DNA of 64,000 nucleotides from Hysterangium stoloniferum. Lineage: Eukaryota; Basidiomycota; Agaricomycetes; Hysterangiales; Hysterangiaceae. Below, piece by piece: positions 10,294 through 22,159 of the stretch. The notes beneath the pieces were generated by a model. The model saw only the letters and a list, made by a program, of their open reading frames with translations, had not been told where the DNA came from and made no database searches. Position numbers and translations under genes: made by a program. The first letter of the stretch is position 1, and every line of letters starts with the position of its first letter. The stretch spans positions 1 to 64,000 of the forward strand of contig WHVD01000053.1 of the NCBI GenBank assembly GCA_015178975.1, read 5' to 3'.

Positions 10294-11716
10294 TAAAAAC
10301 TCTGATCATTATAGAAACTGATGCCCCTGACTATGTGATTGCCACTAACCTCTCTATTCATGATTCCAATGGTGAAATTCACCCAGTTGCATTTCTTTCC
10401 TGGACCTTTCAGTTTCTGAGCTCAATGACAACTTTCACAACAAGGAACTTCTGGCAATTTTCGAGGCTTTCAAACATTGGCAGCATTACCTCAAAGGTTC
10501 CAGAATTCCAATCAACATTGTTACTGACCACAAGGATTTGGAATATTTTTTGACAACTAAACTTCTGACCCACTGGCAAGCCTGCTGGTCTAAATTTCTC
10601 TCCACTTTCAATATTATTATCTGATTCTGACCCAGACATCTTGGTGTAAAACCAGATGCCATGACTTAATGATGGGACATCTATCCTAAAGAAGGGGAAA
10701 GCAACTATACTGTCATAAATCCACACAATTTAAAACCAGTTTTTTTTGACTTAGTAACTCTCCATCTATCTGAGCTACCCACCTCATTCATCCTATCTTG
10801 CTCAGTGCCATGGTTATGGACATTGAAACTATATCAAGATATTATATCCGCACTCCCTTCTGATCCTGTTCTAAAACTACACCTGGATATTCCTGAAGAC
10901 CCTGATCAACCCTGGTGGTCTCAAGACTCTCAAGGGTTTATCTGACTCGATGGATGTATCTACATTCCAGATTCTGACAATCTCTGACTCCATGTACTTC
11001 AATGCAAACATACTCATCCAGTCTCCAGACATTTTGGCATTAACAAGACTCTTGAATTACTCTGATGAGAATACACTTTACCCAATCTCCTCTGAGATTT
11101 CATCACTCAGTACTGTAAATCATTTGACACTTGCCTACACTCTAAATCACAGTGACATAAGCTGTATGGCCTTCTCAAGCAACTTCTGATACCAGAAAAA
11201 CCCCAGAATTCTATTTCCATGGATCTTATTGAACAACTCCCATCTTTGAAAGGTTATACATACATCCATCCTTGTTGGACCAATTTTTGAAACAAGGAAT
11301 GTTCATACCCACTGATACATACAATCACATTGTTCACTACATCAGGAACTTCAGAAAGCCATTTCTTCTGCTCCGGAACTTTATCGACTTTCCATGGATA
11401 ACACAGAATCCTGCCTCCTAACTTCAAGATTGAAGACTGCACTTTTGCGAGAGCCCAATTCTTCCAAACTACCCAACCTTCTAAAAAACTTGCTGAAAAG
11501 TTCTTAGGCCCTTTTGAGATTATAGCACAAGTTGGCTCACTTTCTTGAACTCTCCAACTTCCCAATAACATGTAAGCAGTCCATCCCATTTTCCACATTT
11601 CCATGTTAGAATTTTGTGTTCCTAATACTATTCTGGAACATATTCAATCTCTGCCTCCTCCAGTCATTATTGACAGGGAACCTGAATTTGAAGTTTCCAA
11701 AAATTTGGACTCCAAG

Positions 11717-11996
11717 TGTGAGAGGTACCTTGAAATATAGTCTTTTATTATGTTTTATTTCTTTTTTTTTCACTATTTTTTTACTACTATATTTCATGTT
11801 TATTCTTGTTTGTGTTAGTTCAAAGATCTATGTACACCTGTGGGTACATAGACTCTTGTGGGCACACACACAGTAGTCTTGTATACACTACTAACATGTT
11901 ATATTGTACTTTGATAGTCAATATATCACCATATCATACCTAGACAGTCAATATTCTTCATATACTGAGCAGTCAGAACTTCTACAACTCTTCACA
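11717..11996 (+). mobile_element. Solo LTR, family Z, inside element B
   Basis: A 280-base insertion starts TGTGAGAGG and ends CTTCACA. It is flanked by the five-base direct repeat CCAAG at 11712-11716 and 11997-12001. Aligning the flanks with element A shows that it interrupts the region just before the chromodomain. A related sequence lies at 37562-37983. Confidence 0.8.
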
Positions 11997-14133
11997 CCAA
12001 GATTTATAATCACCATTGTACTTGTAAACTGCTTTATTTAGTCAAATGGGTGGTCTATGAAGGTACCAATGAGGAAACAACCTGGATATTGGCTTTGGAA
12101 CTTGGACACACTACAGAAATTGTACTTGACTTCCACAACACCTACCCTAGCAAACCCAGACCTTTATCATCACTCTAGCTTCCATCTTTCTGACATTCCA
12201 TTTCCCATCTTTCTAACATTTCCAATATTTCTGACCATACCCTCCCTTTTCCTGATCTGTTTACTCCTCACTCTCTTCCACCTCTCTGCCCCAACTCTGA
12301 CCCCCCATTGCAATCTTGTACCCTCATCACTCCATATGCTTTCCACCATTTCCTCCCCACTAAATTTGCAAGCATGGGACTTCCATCTTAGGGACTACCC
12401 TGACTGTACATTTGCCAAATCTTTACTTCACATAATAAAACATGGTGCTCTTATTGGTTTCAATGGTGATGATCATGAGCAATGTTGCAAAAACTTAGCA
12501 TCAGCCTTTGAGCATCTGCAGGAAGTCTCCTCCTTTATTAATAAGCTTTTATTAAATTCACATGCCATGGGCCCATTCCCCACTCATCCCCTGCCCCACT
12601 TCTGCTGCTCTCCTCTAGGAATCACTATGTGTAAATGCAGCTCCAAACTCCAGCTCATCAACCACCTTTCATGGCCTACATCATCATTGGTCAACCATGG
12701 GATTCCCGATTCCAAAGCCTCTATCACTTACAAATCCTTTGAAGTGGCACTTCAGGGTTATTTGCCAATTTGGTCCTGGGACCCTTTTAGCTAAACTCGA
12801 CTTAAAGAAGCATTCCATCATATTCCAGTTGCTCAATCACAATGACATCTCCTCAGTTTCCACTAGGAAAATAATTTCTATCATGCAATAGTTCTTATTT
12901 TTGGCCTGCATTCTGCCCCTTATATATTCAACCTGTTTGCTGAAGCTTTATACTAGATCATTGTGTGCCACATTCCAGCTGCTCTTCACCACTACAATCT
13001 TGACGATTTCCTGCCCATCTTTCATCCTGGCACATCACTACCAATCGCTAATGCTGCCATCAATTGTGCCAAGCTCTTGGCCACCAACTCAGCCTCTCAT
13101 TTTAACATGAAAAGATTATCTGGCCATGTACAAAGATAGAGTATATTGGGTTGGAAATTGATACTATTGCCATGGAAGCACACTTGCCAGCTAAACAACT
13201 GACCTATCTCCATGAGATTCCCAGTGCTGCCATTATTGCCCCCACCTTTACATTGAAGCAAATTCAGGAACTCATTGGGTTCCTCCAGTTCTCCATGCAG
13301 GTTATCCCTCATGCTCGAGCATTCAGATGCCTTATTGACTTCTCTATGTCATTCATTTCTCCATTCTCATGCTGCCACATACCAGCTTACACTCAGGCTG
13401 ATATTTGGTGGTGGCACACCTTCTCTCATGCCTGGAATGGCATTGCCATCATCCAGCCATCCCTTCCCATACTGCATGTGTATACTGATGCCAGTAGTTG
13501 TAAAGGCATTGGTGGTATATTTGGCAACCAATGGTATTCTGCATGCATACCTCATTACTTTCATGAGCATGATATCCAATTCAAAGAGATACACGCAGTT
13601 CTCCAGGCCATTACGTGCTGGGGTTCTCTTTGGTCCAGCCACCATATTGTGTTCCATGTTGATAATTCTGCCATTGTCACTGTGCTGACACAGAGGACCA
13701 CCTGAGCATGCTTTGCAATGTCCATTGTCCACAATATTGCCATGCTAGCATCATTTCTGAGATTCTCCTTCTCTTCCTCTTGGCTTTCTTCTGAGATGAA
13801 TGCCCTTGCTGACTTTGCCTCTTGCTTTAAATATGCACACTTATTTACTCTTGACCCTTCTTTGTATAAACAGAACTGCTCGAACAACCCCCAGCTTATT
13901 GGTATCAGATGAATGCTCATCTCTCCCTGCCAGTCACCTTTTTCCTTTGGTATGGCCTCACCAGCAGCACTAGATGAACATATACCATGGGGCAACATTC
14001 ATTCATTGACTTCATCACCTTCTGCCCTCATCTCCTCAACCAGGATTGATCCTTCTTCCCATCCAACAAGAATGCCATTGTTGAATGGGTTTCCCATCTC
14101 AGGCTCACCAGGCAACTCAAAGCATCTACGATC

Positions 14134-14301
14134 AAGTCATACCTCAGTCACCTCAAGTCATACCTCAGTCACCTCAAGTCATACCTCAGTCACCTCAAGT
14201 CATACCTCAGTCACCTCAAGTCATACCTCAGTCACCTCAAGTCATACCTCAGTCACCTCAAGTCATACCTCAGTTACCTCAAGTCATACCTCAGTCACCT
14301 C
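14134..14301 (+). repeat. 21-base minisatellite inside the recombinase region, 8 copies
   Basis: The unit AAGTCATACCTCAGTCACCT plus C is repeated eight times with almost no variation. Because 21 is a multiple of three, every forward frame stays open through it. In the recombinase frame it repeats the heptapeptide SYLSHLK, a motif expected once in the N-terminal core-binding domain. Confidence 0.9.
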
Positions 14302-15233
14302 AAGTCTCTCCACATCGATGCTGATCTTTCCCTCACAGCTGTCAAGGCTCCCCTCATCCAGCATGTCATCAGGGGCATCAAGCATTATTTTGGTGAGTGT
14401 GCCCATCATCCCATTGCACCTATAACCCTTCCTATTTTCCAATGCCTCATTAGGTTCTCCTTCCCACACTCATCAATCCATGCCGCAATGATTGACCCAG
14501 CCATTAAACTGGCTTTTGCAGGTTTCTTACACTATGGAGAATTCACTGTGAAGGGGAGTAAATTTCAGACCTTCAATCCTTCTGCTTGCTCACTTGACCA
14601 GAAGCACCATTTCTTTCTTGCCTAATTGTTACGACTGTGTCACAACCCAAGGTTATTGCCACCTATCAACATTTCAAGTTATCATTCAAGTCATCACATC
14701 AGAAACTGTCGGTCTCCTGAGGCTGATGTATGCTTTCACGGTGATCAAACTCCATTTATTCCCCTGTCAAATTATACTCGTACTATCTGGTTATACTCTA
14801 ATATGTCCCCTTTTTATTATGAGGATCTGTTCTACTCTATGTTTCACATATGTCTATATATACTTGTAACCCTTGGACTATTTCCTTTTCTTGTAATCCC
14901 GCTCTCAGTTATTTCACAGCCTCCGAACTAATTGTAACCTTCCCATTCCTAGTCAAGCTTATTTGTCAATAATGTTTTCTGCTCTTCTCCTAGTTAGTAT
15001 TTTCTAGATGCCGAATACTTGTATATGAATACTTGTATATGAACCTGTTGTAGTTGTAGTTACTAGGCAATCAGAATATCAACTCAGAATACCCTCATAC
15101 ATCTCTAGAAGTCTCATACTAAGTATTCCGCCCTCCACCTTTGCATGTGCTCGCCCACTCTCAGTCCCTGACCCCTTGGCCCGACACTCGACTTATCCTT
15201 CGGTCCTGATCAGTAACTTGCTGAGAGGTACTC

Positions 15234-15557
15234 TGTTAAAACTGCCTCCACTGTCTCCAAAACCTTCTGGAACCTTCTAGAAGCTTCCAGCATGTTCCAG
15301 GGTATTCCCAGTTCATTTCCCATGACAGCTGTCAATCAGCTGTCACTTTGTATTCCAGCTGTCAATCAGCTGTCAGTTTCCATTCAAGCTGTCAATCAGC
15401 TGTCAACCAGCTGTCAACCAGCTGTCACTTATGACAGCTGACAAGCCTACTGATGTATAACATATATAAGCTTGTAGTTAGTGACCTGAATAGCAACAAC
15501 TTTCCTCAGACTTGTGTGTGTCACGTGTCACAGTAAGGTCACAGGTCACTTTTAACA
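15234..15557 (+). repeat. 5' LTR of the copia element
   Basis: 324 bases with ends TGTTAAAA and TTTTAACA. It contains a cluster of AGCTGTCA repeats upstream of a TATA box in ACATATATAAGC. It differs from the 3' LTR mostly in repeat number. Confidence 0.93.
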
Positions 15558-15580
15558 GGTTATGGGCCCTGCGCTCTAAG
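15558..15580 (+). other. Copia primer site matching the anticodon arm of initiator tRNA-Met
   Basis: GGTTATGGGCCCTGCGCTCT starts on the first base after the LTR. It is close to the complement of the anticodon stem-loop of eukaryotic initiator tRNA-Met, whose loop CUCAUAA gives TTATGAG. Half-tRNA priming of this kind is known for Drosophila copia. Homology to the tRNA is from memory, not from a search. Confidence 0.7.
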
Positions 15581-15804
15581 CGCTCTAGTACAGTATAACG
15601 TTTTGCAAACTCGCTTCTTTTGAGTAAGTTTCAGCCTATACTTTTATATTCCCCTGCCAGGCCCAGCCTTATTGCTGTTGCTAGTAGGGAGGAACTTGTA
15701 CGCCACTAAGGCTGAGTTTCCCTCGAGACTACCGTCTGGACCTCGAGTTAAATACCTTTTTTCCCAACTTCTTTGCGAGTTTGCTCTCTCTATACTTGTA
15801 TACA

Positions 15805-18800
15805 ATGTCATCTTCCATCCCCCAATTCCCTAAACTCAACTCTCATAACTACAACACCTGGTCTGGTGAGATGCAGGCTTGGCTTCGTGCCCAGGGTGTC
15901 TGGCGCATTGTTGAGGCCACCTCCATTGCACCTGCACTATCCTCATCTCCTACAGAGGCCCAGCAAACTGCATTTGATGCTTGGGCTCTCAAATCAGACA
16001 AAGCAGCAGGTTGGATGTACTTGAGTGTTGAGGATGATCAAAAGATTCATCTTAAAGGGATTGAGGGTGATCCGGTCAAGATGTGGACCAGTCTGTGTGA
16101 TGTACACTTGCAGAAGCGCCCTGGCATGCGTTTCAATGCATATGATGATCTCTTCTCCATCAGAAAGGAAGAGAATGAGAATTTGCAAACTCTGATGAAT
16201 CGGGTGGATATAGCCATCCGTGCCATCCAGGATCTGCGCCCATTGAATTTTGATCTTGCCAAACTTGATGAGGAGCTTGCATCAATGGCAATGATCAGGG
16301 CACTTCCTGAGCAGGTTGACAACTTTGCCTCTTCTCTTCTTATGATGGACAAGCTGGACAAGGCTACTATCCAACAAGCCTTTGTCACAGAAGAGTCACA
16401 ACGCCGTCATCGTGCTTCACAAGCTCCTACAGTTGCATCTGCACTGGCTGTAAAGGACAATGCATCCACTGCATTTCTCAAATGTACTTTCTGTTGCATG
16501 ACCAACCATACTATGGAAAAGTGTCATAGATTCATTAAGATGCAGCAGGAAGCACAGGAGAGTGTCCGTACCAATCGTACTAAAGGAAAGAAGGCAAACA
16601 GGACTCAGGAGATAATGTCTCAGGACAATGTTGAATCTGCTGGAAATGCACGTGCTTTCTCCTCATCCAATTCCCCCACCCTGCAGAATGATTCTGACTT
16701 TGATTGGCTCGCAGACACAGGGGCCAGTAGTCATATGACTCCCCATTGTCACTGGCTGCGTAACTACACAGCATTATGCATACCAATCAAGTTAGCAGAT
16801 CATAGTATTATTTACTCTGCAGGAGTTGGAACACTGGTTTTTAATCCAGTTGTAAATGGAAAGGAATTGCGATCTGTTGAGTTTACAAGAGTCTTGCATG
16901 TACCACAATTGCGTAGTAATCTACTATCTTGTCTTTACCTTACAAAGTGTAAAGGTCTACATTGAGATTGACCAAACAACCATATGTTTCAAACGCTCTG
17001 GACAGACTCTGTTCACAGCCAGAGTTACTGCACAGAATGCAGGCATCCTAAATGGTGTTACTGCACCTATTATTGAGCAAGCTGGTGCTGCCTCCACTCT
17101 TCCCTTTGATATCAATCTCTGGCATCACCGTCTTGGACATCACAGCTATGCTGATGTCCAGAAGATGATCAGAGAAGGATTGGTGGTTGGCTTAAACCTT
17201 GACTCAAAGGAACAACCTGATCCTATCTGTGAACCTTGCCTTGCTGGCAAAATGACTGCCAATCCATTTCCTACCTCACCAAGTCAATCTCAGACACCAC
17301 TTGAGCTTATTCATAGTGATCTACATGGACCACTCCCTGTGCAAACAACTGAGGGTTATCACTACTGGATAACCTTTATTGATGATTGCACCAAGTTGTG
17401 AGCTGTTCTGTTCTTAAAACGGAAGAGTGATGCATTTGAAGCATTCAGGAGATACAAAGCTTATGCTGAGAATCTTCTGGGTTGCAAGGTGAAAGCTCTG
17501 CAGGATGACAAAGGGGGTGAATACATGTCAAATGCTTTCATCAAGTTTACAGATGAATGTGGAATAGCACGCCGTCATACTACTCGCAATCGCCCTCAAC
17601 AGAATGGAGTTGCAGAACGAGCCAATCGTACCTTGGCTGATCATGTCACTGCCATGATGCATGAAGCGCGTATGCCTGCCTCATTCTGGAATCATGCTGT
17701 GGCATCTTATGTCTATGTATGGAATCGTCTGCCTACTGCACCATTGCCTAAAACTACACCCTATGAGCAATGGTACAAGCAGAAACCAGATGTGAGCAAC
17801 TTGCGAGTGTGGGGGTGTACTGCCTATGTTTACATTCAAAAGGACAAAAGGAAGTCACTTCAGTCACACATGGAGAAATGCCTCTTTCTAGGCTATCCTG
17901 TGGGATACAAAGGTTGGCAATTCTACAACCCTGTTACAAAGAAGTTTATCATCTCTGAACGGGCTGTATTTGATGAACGCCACTTTCCTGGTCTATCTAC
18001 TACTGGACCAATGCCTAATATTAGGCTTTTCCCAAATATACCAAACTCTGACATTCCCTTATTTGTGCCAGAAGTAGAGGGGGATAATGATATTTCTGTC
18101 CCTCCTACTCATATTCCTGCACCTCCTGCTTATATTCCTGCACCTCCTGCTCAGATTCCTGCACTTCCTGAACCCATTCAACTACCTCCTCCACCTGCAC
18201 CAGAACCACAGCTTCGTCGCTCTCAGCGTGTTCCAAAGCAACCTGGTGAATGGTGGAAGGTACAACCAGCTCCAGCTCTAGCTGAAGATGATGATGAGGA
18301 CATTGATTATGAGGAAGTACAGTTTGTTGGAACAGCTTCAACTGCTGATCCACAAAACTACAAGCAGGCTATGAAAGGTGATGATGCAGATAAATGGCAA
18401 GAGGCTATAAATGCAGAGTACAATACACTGGTAGAAAACAAGACATGGGAACTTGTTGACCTTCCAGTTGGTGCAAAGGCAATTGGTTCGGGTTGGGTGT
18501 TTAAAGTCAAACACAATGCAGATGGCACAATTGAGCGTTATAAAGCTCGTCTTGTTGCCAAAGGATACTCACAACGTCCTGGCATTGACTACAATGAAGT
18601 GTTTGCACCTACTTTTAGACCTGCAACTCTGCGTTTGATTCTGGCCCTAGCTGCCATTGAAGACATGGACTTGCGCTCTGTTGACATTTCTGCTGCTTTC
18701 ACCCATGGTGACCTTGATGAGACAATTTATATGAGACAACCTGAAGGCTTCCATCAAGGAGGTCCTAATAAGGTTCTCAGACTCTTGAAATCACTTTATG

Positions 18801-19906
18801 GTCTCAAGCAGGGATCTCGTCAATGGAACATCAAGTTACATGGTGCACTTACTGAAATGGAGTTCAAACGAATTGAATCTGATACCTCTGTTTACATTTA
18901 TTCAAATGGAGAGGTCAAGATCTTTGTACCCATTTACATTGATGATATTACATTTGCATCCAAGTCCACTCTTGCCATTGACAAAGCTGTCAAGCAATTG
19001 TCCCTGCATTTCAAATGCCGTGATCTTGGACCCACTGTTTATTTACTTGGTGTGGGAGTTGGCAGAGATCGCTCTAAGCGTCTCCTTACTCTTGATCAGC
19101 GACAATTTATTCTCAACATGCTTGAGCGTTATAACATGTCTGACTGTCATCCAGTTCTCACACCTATGACACCTGGTACATCTCTTTCCAAAGAAATGGG
19201 TCCTGAGAATGCTGCAGAGGTGGATTTCATGCGTAGTGTTCCTTATCTCAGTGCTGTTGGGTCTTTACAATACCTGGCTACTATGACCCGTCCAGATATT
19301 GCTTATACTGTGTCCTACTTGGCACGTTTTAATTGCAATCCTGGACCAAAGCATTGGACAGCAGTGAAGCACTTGTTCAGATACCTAAAAGGTACACTGG
19401 ATTGCAAGTTGCATTACTCTGGTAAATGTGGCTCTGAATTATTCACCACATACACTGATGCTGCTCATGGTGATTGCATTGATTCTGGAAGATCCACTGG
19501 TGGTTATGTAACTATGATGGCTGGAGGTGCTATTGGCTGGAGTAGTAAACTGCAAAGTATTGTCACACTTTCTACAACTGAAGCAGAATTTGTCTCTGCT
19601 GTAGAAGCTGGCAAGGAGATTGCCTGGATGCGGCAAATCCTAGGTGAATTTGGCTACCAAGTTGATCAACCCTCCACTCTACACATTGACAATCAGTCTG
19701 CCATCAGTGTTGCTAAGAACCCTGAGCATCATGGAAGGATGAAACATCTTGACCTGCGCTACTATTGGCTTAGGGATGCTGTAAATGCCAAGTGTATTAC
19801 TCCTTCCTATATTCCTACTGCAGAACAAATTGCAGATATTCTAACCAAGCCTCTATCTACTCCCAAGGTTCAATTTTGCCGTGATGGAATGGGTATAAGG
19901 ACTTAG
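15805..19906 (+). pseudogene. gag-pol region of the copia element
   Basis: The frame opens with a copia Gag domain (YNTWSGEMQAWLRAQ). The zinc knuckle is CTFCCMTNHTMEKC (C-x2-C-x4-H-x4-C). The protease has DTGASSHM near 16715. A GAG-pre-integrase motif (LWHHRLGHHSY) lies near 17120 and the integrase core follows to about 17800. A Pro-rich linker leads to reverse transcriptase (WVFKVKHNADGTIERYKARL near 18500, YIDD near 18940). RNase H ends the protein (YTDAAHGDCIDSGRSTGGY; STTEAEFVSAVEA). About two breaks are present; most of pol is one 805-codon frame. Confidence 0.93.
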
Positions 19907-19942
19907 TTTCTTGTTTTCTTTCTTACTCTCTGTAGTTTAGCA

Positions 19943-19978
<36 letters not shown>

Positions 19979-20013
19979 CTTTTTCTTTGGAGACATGTGA
20001 GATCAGGGGGGTC

Positions 20014-20355
20014 TGTTAAAACTGCCTCCACTGTCTCCAAAACCTTCTGGAACCTTCTAGAACCTTCTAGAAGCTTCCAGCATGTTCCAGGGTATTCCCA
20101 GTTCATTTCCCATGACAGCTGTCAATCAGCTGTCACTTTGTATTCCAGCTGTCAATCAGCTGTCAGTTTCCATTCAAGCTGTCAATCAGCTGTCACTTAT
20201 GACAGCTGTCAACCAGCTGTCAACCAGCTGTCACTTATGACAGGCCTACTGATGTATAACATATATAAGCTTGTAGTTAGTGACCTGAATAGCAACAACT
20301 TTCCTCAGACTTGTGTGTGTCACATGTCACAGTAAGTCACAGGTCACTTTTAACA
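20014..20355 (+). repeat. 3' LTR of the copia element
   Basis: 342 bases; 18 longer than the 5' copy because of an extra CCTTCTAGAA unit and different numbers of AGCTGTCA repeats. Confidence 0.93.
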
Positions 20356-20572
20356 TACTCATCAGGACTAGTCTTCGTCCATCTGAAATTTAAGGACACC
20401 CGACGGATATTTGCAAGGGCACAGCACAAAAGCTGAAGCCAAGTCCTTCTGATTGGTCCCCATCGGCCTACCGACATTAGTCAGTTTTCAGTTCTTAACA
20501 CTAATTTCGAGAACCCCTCCCACATTACTATCACTTTCTCTGCCTCCAAAACTGACCCCTTTCGGAAGGGCA

Positions 20573-21100
20573 TGTCACAGCTGTCACAGTCACAACATTG
20601 TCACAAAATATTCAAGGTAACTTTCAACAACTCTTTGACTCATCTTTGACACATTAATTCATCTTTGACAAAAACTCCAACTTGACATTCTATTCAACAT
20701 CTTCAACACCCTCAAATTTATTCGATGAACATTCAACTTACATTTGACTTGTCTCATTTCAATGTCATATGTGATTTCATTCATAGGTCATAGTTTAATC
20801 ATAGTTTAATGAAGAAAGGCATAAAAGGGCAATGAGAAGATTGAAGGACCTCAGTCAGAAAATCTCTCCATTGTATATTAGTTATCTGTATTATTAATCT
20901 ACCTCTCAATCTTGTCTTACGTGATCATCGAAACTCTTTGACATTAACATCTGTGAGCCTTCACGACTGGTATTAGCCTCTCATTTCACTGACAGGGGGA
21001 ATCTAGACTTCATCAAATGAGGCTTCTGTATTCGGTTTTGTAGAATATATGTATTTATGATTATTATTCAACTTAATCGAAAGAAATTTGATTCATGTCA
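20573..21100 (+). mobile_element. Solo LTR, family Y, inside the recombinase region
   Basis: 528 bases beginning TGTCACAGCTG and ending ATTCATGTCA. Its flanks are GGGCA (20568-20572) and GGGTA (21101-21105), a five-base duplication with one difference. A TATA box (CATAAAAGG, about 20820) is followed about 30 bases later by AGTCAGAAAATCTC, the same start-like motif as in the LTR of element D. Its relative at 9832-10293 lies in the opposite orientation. Confidence 0.8.
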
Positions 21101-21530
21101 GGGTATTACCACTTATGTTGCCAATGTGGCTACCACCACTTGCACTGTGCATGCCCTCAGATACCTCTTTATTGTAGACCCATGTCCTCCTAATTCACCC
21201 CTATTTTGCAATGATGATGGATCCCCCCTCCAGTATTCTCTCTTCATGTCTTCTCTCTGATCCCTCCTCTACACCACTGGTTTTGATCCTACCTCCTTCA
21301 TGGGTCACTCCTTTTGGAGGGGTGCAGCTTCTTCCACTGCTGAAGCAGGGTTTACTGACTATGAAATTCAATTGATGGGGTGCTGGTGCAGTGACATCTA
21401 CAAACTTTACATTGAGTCCTCCTGCACACACATTCTTAACCTCTCTGCTAGGCTTCATTGGGCTGTTCCCACCACTCAATCTCCAGGTCCACTGGACCTT
21501 CATCTCACTTAACCTTTTGGGTTGAGCACA

Positions 21531-21950
21531 GCCTGATTTATTTCTGGTGGCACAAAAGAGTGGTGGTGATGCAATAGACTCTATTTGCTTGCCCAAACTA
21601 ATGAACAAATACCAGATATAATTTGGACAAAAATAATTTGTCCACATTCTCTGAAGGAGGCATGTGATATAGACAACAATGCTCAATCACTCTTTATGCC
21701 ATTCATTGTTCTCTTGTTCCCTTTTTTCTTTGTTCTCTCTCATTGTTCTTTATCTATACATATATCCTGCATTCCTAGTTCCACAATCCCCATCTTGTCC
21801 CATCTCAATTCCACACTCAATACCCTTTCTCACATCTCATCTCATCTCAATTCTGCACTCAATAGTCTTCAAAGACTTCGAGTTCTGCTTATATTTTCAC
21901 ACCCACCCTTCCTCTTACCCTATCGGACTAAATAATACAGTACTTGGAAT
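21531..21950. other. No gene recognised; probable right flank of the DIRS-like element
   Basis: Pyrimidine-rich sequence with short direct repeats (TCTCATCTCAATTC) and no supported frame. It may include the 3' end of the DIRS-like element, whose border I cannot fix. Confidence 0.4.
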
Positions 21951-22000
21951 TAGTGTCAACCAAATCCTTGGTCAAAAGGAGGTTCTCTCTGTCCTGAGGA

Positions 22001-22159
22001 TCAATGCGGGCGAGCATATCTTTGATTTTTTTCGTTTCTAGATGACAAGCATTCATCCGCCCTCTCTCGGTTCTTTGAAGGAGATATAGAGTTGACGATA
22101 CGCCGGCCACCATGGATAAGCATCTGAGCAATAGGTTCTACGAGGGGGGTGGGGTCCAT
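22001..22159 (-). pseudogene. Possible 5' remnant of a host gene
   Basis: A 52-codon frame begins MDPTPLVEPIAQM at 22159, about 60 bases downstream of a TATATAA box (about 22218-22226). Another frame continues with KKIKDMLARIDPQDRENLLL to about 21930, where retroelement DNA takes over. The change of frame falls in an A-run, so either an intron or a one-base change could explain it. This looks like a host promoter and start cut off by the retroelement cluster. No function is recognised. Confidence 0.3.

Larger units (their letters stand above)
9187..12330 (+). pseudogene. Element B: old, decayed Ty3/gypsy relative of element A
   Basis: Recognisable pieces are the junction of an internal 3' end with an LTR start (9187-9260, resembling 7375-7440), reverse transcriptase (about 9261-9831), RNase H and integrase (10294-11716), and the chromodomain and downstream tail (12002-12330). 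Compared with element A it has lost most CpG sites, largely as TpG or CpA. It contains many breaks and two inserted solo LTRs (9832-10293 and 11717-11996). It is clearly much older than element A. Confidence 0.85.
15234..20355 (+). mobile_element. Ty1/copia retrotransposon, nearly whole
   Basis: 5' LTR 15234-15557, primer site at 15558, one gag-pol reading region, and 3' LTR 20014-20355 preceded by a short G-rich tract. The target duplication TACTC lies at 15229-15233 and 20356-20360. The domain order (Gag, zinc knuckle, protease, integrase, RVT_2 reverse transcriptase, RNase H) defines copia. The coding region has about two breaks. It is the youngest layer of the nest, since nothing is inserted in it. 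A CT microsatellite lies just before the 3' LTR (about 19949-19974). Confidence 0.95.
14627..20500 (+). mobile_element. Solo LTR, family X, split by the copia element
   Basis: The LTR parts are 14627-15233 and 20361-20500, together about 747 bases. They begin TGTTACGACTGTG and end GTTCTTAACA. The five-base duplication CTAAT flanks it at 14622-14626 and 20501-20505. A related copy at 30505-31074 shows the uninterrupted sequence across the copia insertion point. Confidence 0.9.
12331..21530 (+). mobile_element. DIRS/Ngaro-like tyrosine-recombinase retroelement, decayed and interrupted
   Basis: Three parts are readable. Reverse transcriptase spans about 12360-13130 (YPDCTFA, HGALIGF, INHLSWP, AKLDLKK). 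RNase H spans about 13150-13705 (YTDASSCKGIGGIFG, QFKEIHAVLQAITCWG, FHVDNSAIV). A tyrosine recombinase runs from about 13913 and continues after the inserted LTRs to 21530, ending with an H-x2-R pair (GHSFWRGAAS) and a later conserved Tyr. This RT-RH-YR order is that of DIRS and Ngaro elements. It contains many breaks, so it is a fossil. The left border against element B and the right border are approximate, and the terminal split repeats of the family were not found. Confidence 0.75.

Noticed and set aside
14134-14301. CRISPR-like array
   Set aside because: Units are contiguous, without unique spacers, and the genome is eukaryotic.
14085-14324. PQVIPQS repeat protein in another frame of the 21-base minisatellite
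   Set aside because: Frame openness comes from the repeat; only the SYLSHLK frame connects with recombinase sequence.
18105-18353. Gln/Glu-rich minus-strand frame in the copia element
   Set aside because: It is the complement of the Pro-rich linker between integrase and reverse transcriptase.
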